Below, one piece after another: positions 21,755-23,970 of a stretch of 23,970 bases of DNA (position 1 is the first letter of the stretch; each line of letters opens with the position of its first letter). Below the pieces are notes generated by a model that had not been told where the DNA came from, did not search any database, and saw only the letters and a program-made list of their open reading frames with translations. Location: the NCBI GenBank assembly GCA_947095985.1, contig CAMUPZ010000010.1, positions 1 through 23,970 of the forward strand, read 5' to 3'. The stretch comes from an uncultured Candidatus Saccharibacteria bacterium (GTDB lineage: Bacteria; Patescibacteriota; Saccharimonadia; Saccharimonadales; Saccharimonadaceae). A program made the position numbers and the translations under genes.

Positions 21755-22546
21755 TTACATCGAGTAATCTCGGTAATTTTTGTAAGTATCAATTTGAGGC
21801 GGCACAGTAGTCTTGCTTGATCCGCCATGAAGCTTAACGGCAATTGTTATGGATCCAGCAACTAGCACTACTACAGAAGCCACAGTCAACATCAAAGATA
21901 GAGACTTAGACATGTTGCGACCGTGAACAATCTGAGAAATAAAATAGATACTTACAGCTACAATGGCCAGAGCTAATACATACGGTAAGAATTCGCCCAA
22001 GTATAAACTCTTATAGAACTCACCAGCGCCAGAAACACCAATGAATAATAGTGAGTTGATTAAAATACTCACCAATCGAGCAATTAAATCAACAGCTGGG
22101 ATAACCAAAACCGCTAAGCCACCGTAAGTTACAACTTTATAAGCAACTCGCTTCGTGTATCCTTCGCGCTCTGGTACAGTTTTTGACACACGAGAGAATA
22201 GAATAAGCGACAATATAGACAAGACGACCGCAAATACTGAAGCAGCAACGATTCCGGTGCCTTGAGTTTCCATTGATGGAGCAAAGAATCCACCGACGCT
22301 TTTTATTACTATTGACGTAGTATTTGTCCATAAACCAAATACTTTCGTAAGAACATTAACTAACAAAAATACCGAAATAACCGCTGACGCCATTGCTAAA
22401 GCATATTCTAATGTTAGCATTTTCGCCTTGCCTTTGTTTGGATCAGCATACGTATACTGTTGCGGGTACGCCTGATAACCGTTTGGCTGCGCTGGCATTT
22501 CTGGTTGCGCAACGGTTGATGGCTGTGGTTGTTGTTTTGTTGCCAT
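21755..22546 (-). CDS. Unknown integral membrane protein with five predicted helices
   Basis: A 263-aa protein. The N-terminal 40 residues are Q/P/Y-rich and hydrophilic (QPQPSTVAQPEMPAQPNGYQ). Then come five hydrophobic segments: YALAMASAVISVFLLVNVLT, GIVAASVFAVVLSILSLILF, a long LAVLVIPAVDLIARLVSILI region, YVLALAIVAVSIYFISQI and LMLTVASVVVLVAGSITIAV. A short tail ends in YKNYRDYSM. It resembles DUF5671-like proteins of Saccharibacteria only in general layout, so no family is assigned. A strong AGGAGGT precedes the ATG. It lies 30 nt after uvrB, is probably co-transcribed with it, and ends at a clear terminator. Confidence 0.75.
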   Translation of the reverse strand: MATKQQPQPSTVAQPEMPAQPNGYQAYPQQYTYADPNKGKAKMLTLEYALAMASAVISVFLLVNVLTKVFGLWTNTTSIVIKSVGGFFAPSMETQGTGIVAASVFAVVLSILSLILFSRVSKTVPEREGYTKRVAYKVVTYGGLAVLVIPAVDLIARLVSILINSLLFIGVSGAGEFYKSLYLGEFLPYVLALAIVAVSIYFISQIVHGRNMSKSLSLMLTVASVVVLVAGSITIAVKLHGGSSKTTVPPQIDTYKNYRDYSM

Positions 22547-22576
22547 AATACCTCCTAATCTAATAATAATTCTATT

Positions 22577-23970
22577 CTACATGGTCTGGCGAATTTCTGC
22601 AATCAAATCACGAAGTTCTGCGGCTTTTTCAAACTCTAGGTTGGCACTATGCAGTTCCATTTGACCAGTCAGCTCCTTGATCAGCGTTGGATATTCATCC
22701 TTTGGAATTTTCTTCAAATCAAGCTTTGGCTTTTTGTCCGATTCTTTTTGCGGGATGATGGAACGCAGGCCATCGTCAATCTTCTTCTGAATGGTTTGCG
22801 GCGTGATGCCATGCTCTTCGTTATATTGCTGCTGGATCGCACGCCGACGATTGGTCTCATCAATTGCTCGACGCATACTGTCAGTCACGGTATCACCATA
22901 CATCAGCACCCGTCCATCGACATGCCGCGCCGCCCGGCCAATCGTCTGAATCAGCGCCTGCTCACTACGAAGGAAGCCTTCTTTATCAGCGTCCATAATC
23001 GCCACCAGACTGACTTCTGGTAGGTCCAACCCCTCGCGTAGCAAATTGATACCAACTAATACATCGTACGTTCCTAGCCGCAGATCTTTGAGAATATCAC
23101 CGCGTTCCAGCGTGTCAATTTCACTATGTAGATACGCCGTTTTCACACCATTGTCGGTCAGATAGGCACTTAAGTCCTCAGCCATACGCTTGGTCAAGGT
23201 CGTTACCAGTACGCGGTGGCCCTTGGCGATGGTCCGGCGAATCTCCTCCATCAAATCATCAACCTGCCCGTCAGTCGGCCGCACCTCAATCGGCGGATCA
23301 AGCAGCCCAGTCGGCCGAATCAACTGCTCAGCAGGCTTTGGCGAATGAGTCAGTTCATAGTCGCCCGGCGTAGCCGACACATAAATCGCCTGGTGAATAT
23401 GCTGATCAAACTCGTCAAACCTCAGTGGACGATTATCCAGCGCACTGGGTAGGCGAAACCCGTGCTCCACCAACACTTCCTTGCGAGCCCGATCGCCGTT
23501 GTACATACCGCGAACTTGCGGCAAGGTCATGTGCGACTCGTCGACCAGCAGCAACCAATCATCAGGAAAATAATCAATCAAGGTCGCCGGCTGCTCGCCC
23601 GGCTCGCGGTCAGTCAGATAGCGCGAATAATTCTCAATACCTTTGACAAAACCGGTTTCCTTGAGCATTTCCAGGTCGTATTTAGTGCGTTGAGCTAGGC
23701 GCTGTGCCTCCAACAATTTGTCGTGTGATTCAAACCACTTCAGCCGCTCGTCAAACTCCTTTTCGATGCCAGCGATGGCTTTTTCAATTCTTTCACGCGG
23801 CGTCGAATAGTGGCTAGACGGAAAAATCGTCAGTTGCTTTGGCTGATCCAAAATCTCGCCCGTCAGCGGATCGATTCGCGTTAACCGCTCAACCTCATCG
23901 CCAAAAAATTCCACTCGCACCGCCGTGTCCTGCCCAGCCGGGAAAATATCCACCACGTCACCGCGTACCC
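22577..23970 (-). CDS. uvrB: Excinuclease ABC subunit B (N-terminus outside window)
   Basis: UvrB is the damage-verifying helicase of nucleotide excision repair. The frame stays open through the window edge (VRGDVVDIFPAGQDTAVRVEFFG), so about the first 190-200 residues, including Walker A, are outside. Visible: MYNGDRARKEVLVEHGFRLP, a helicase DESH box (VDESHMTLPQV), YVSATPGDYE, VLVTTLTKRMAEDLSAYL, YLHSEIDTLERGDIL, GINLLREGLDLPEVSLVAI and QTIGRAARHVDG (motif VI). A C-terminal UVR motif (LEFEKAAELRDLIAEIR) contacts UvrC. An internal GTG at 23956 could look like a start but falls inside the conserved GDVVDIFP strand, so it is not one. Confidence 0.96.
   Translation of the reverse strand, partial: VRGDVVDIFPAGQDTAVRVEFFGDEVERLTRIDPLTGEILDQPKQLTIFPSSHYSTPRERIEKAIAGIEKEFDERLKWFESHDKLLEAQRLAQRTKYDLEMLKETGFVKGIENYSRYLTDREPGEQPATLIDYFPDDWLLLVDESHMTLPQVRGMYNGDRARKEVLVEHGFRLPSALDNRPLRFDEFDQHIHQAIYVSATPGDYELTHSPKPAEQLIRPTGLLDPPIEVRPTDGQVDDLMEEIRRTIAKGHRVLVTTLTKRMAEDLSAYLTDNGVKTAYLHSEIDTLERGDILKDLRLGTYDVLVGINLLREGLDLPEVSLVAIMDADKEGFLRSEQALIQTIGRAARHVDGRVLMYGDTVTDSMRRAIDETNRRRAIQQQYNEEHGITPQTIQKKIDDGLRSIIPQKESDKKPKLDLKKIPKDEYPTLIKELTGQMELHSANLEFEKAAELRDLIAEIRQTM

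Noticed and set aside
22577..23956. A complete short UvrB starting at the GTG at 23956
   Set aside because: That GTG lies inside the conserved VRGDVVDIFP strand and the frame stays open to the window edge, so the gene is simply cut.
1..23970. UGA recoding as glycine (code 25, Gracilibacteria/SR1)
   Set aside because: Full-length genes such as pepN, dnaE, gatA and the HNH nuclease end at UGA at the family-typical position, and no internal UGA is needed.
1..23970. CRISPR array, prophage or insertion sequence
   Set aside because: No regularly spaced repeats, cas genes, integrase, transposase or phage structural genes were seen on either strand.

Overview
This window looks like a piece of a small-genome Candidate Phyla Radiation bacterium, most likely Candidatus Saccharibacteria (TM7). 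The evidence is very tight gene packing, a GatCAB amidotransferase operon, type IV pilus machinery, a DUF5665-type membrane protein, a long L19, and the standard genetic code with UGA as a real stop. The taxonomic call rests on gene content and style, not on a marker gene.

Layout. 1-984 (-) is the 5' part of nusA, preceded by a gene for a secreted HNH nuclease (1105-1797, -). Divergent from the nuclease is an M1 aminopeptidase, pepN (1818-4343, +). Then comes an unusual cassette (about 4374-5115, +): a consensus promoter, a structured leader, an unknown 129-aa protein, and a complete type III hammerhead ribozyme in its 3' UTR. Converging on it are an RnhB-YraN fusion and a VanZ-like membrane protein (5118-6735, -). 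rplS (-) and a malic enzyme (+) follow as a divergent pair. After them come an unrecognised 499-aa protein (-), a PilB/GspE ATPase (-) and a divergent SpoU methyltransferase (+). A second small cassette (about 12436-12886, +) encodes a 97-aa membrane protein. The rest is on the minus strand: dnaE, two small membrane proteins, galU, the operon gatC-gatA-(HEPN-like)-gatB, a five-helix membrane protein, and uvrB cut by the window edge.

Most of the ordinary genes are core functions: transcription, translation and replication, repair, and central metabolism. A secreted nuclease plus a pilus ATPase would fit DNA scavenging by an epibiont, but that is inference.

Two things stand out. (1) The 4374-5115 cassette reads as one folded, self-cleaving RNA. 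A 17-bp helix joins its leader (4459-4476) to its 3' UTR (5041-5057), directly beside the ribozyme (5059-5115), and further hairpins lie inside the coding region. (2) Nine genes begin only 6-8 nt after a TATAAT box, often TGnTATAAT, so they are probably leaderless. One such pair shares a single palindromic -10 box. Genes inside operons or with long leaders keep Shine-Dalgarno sites instead.
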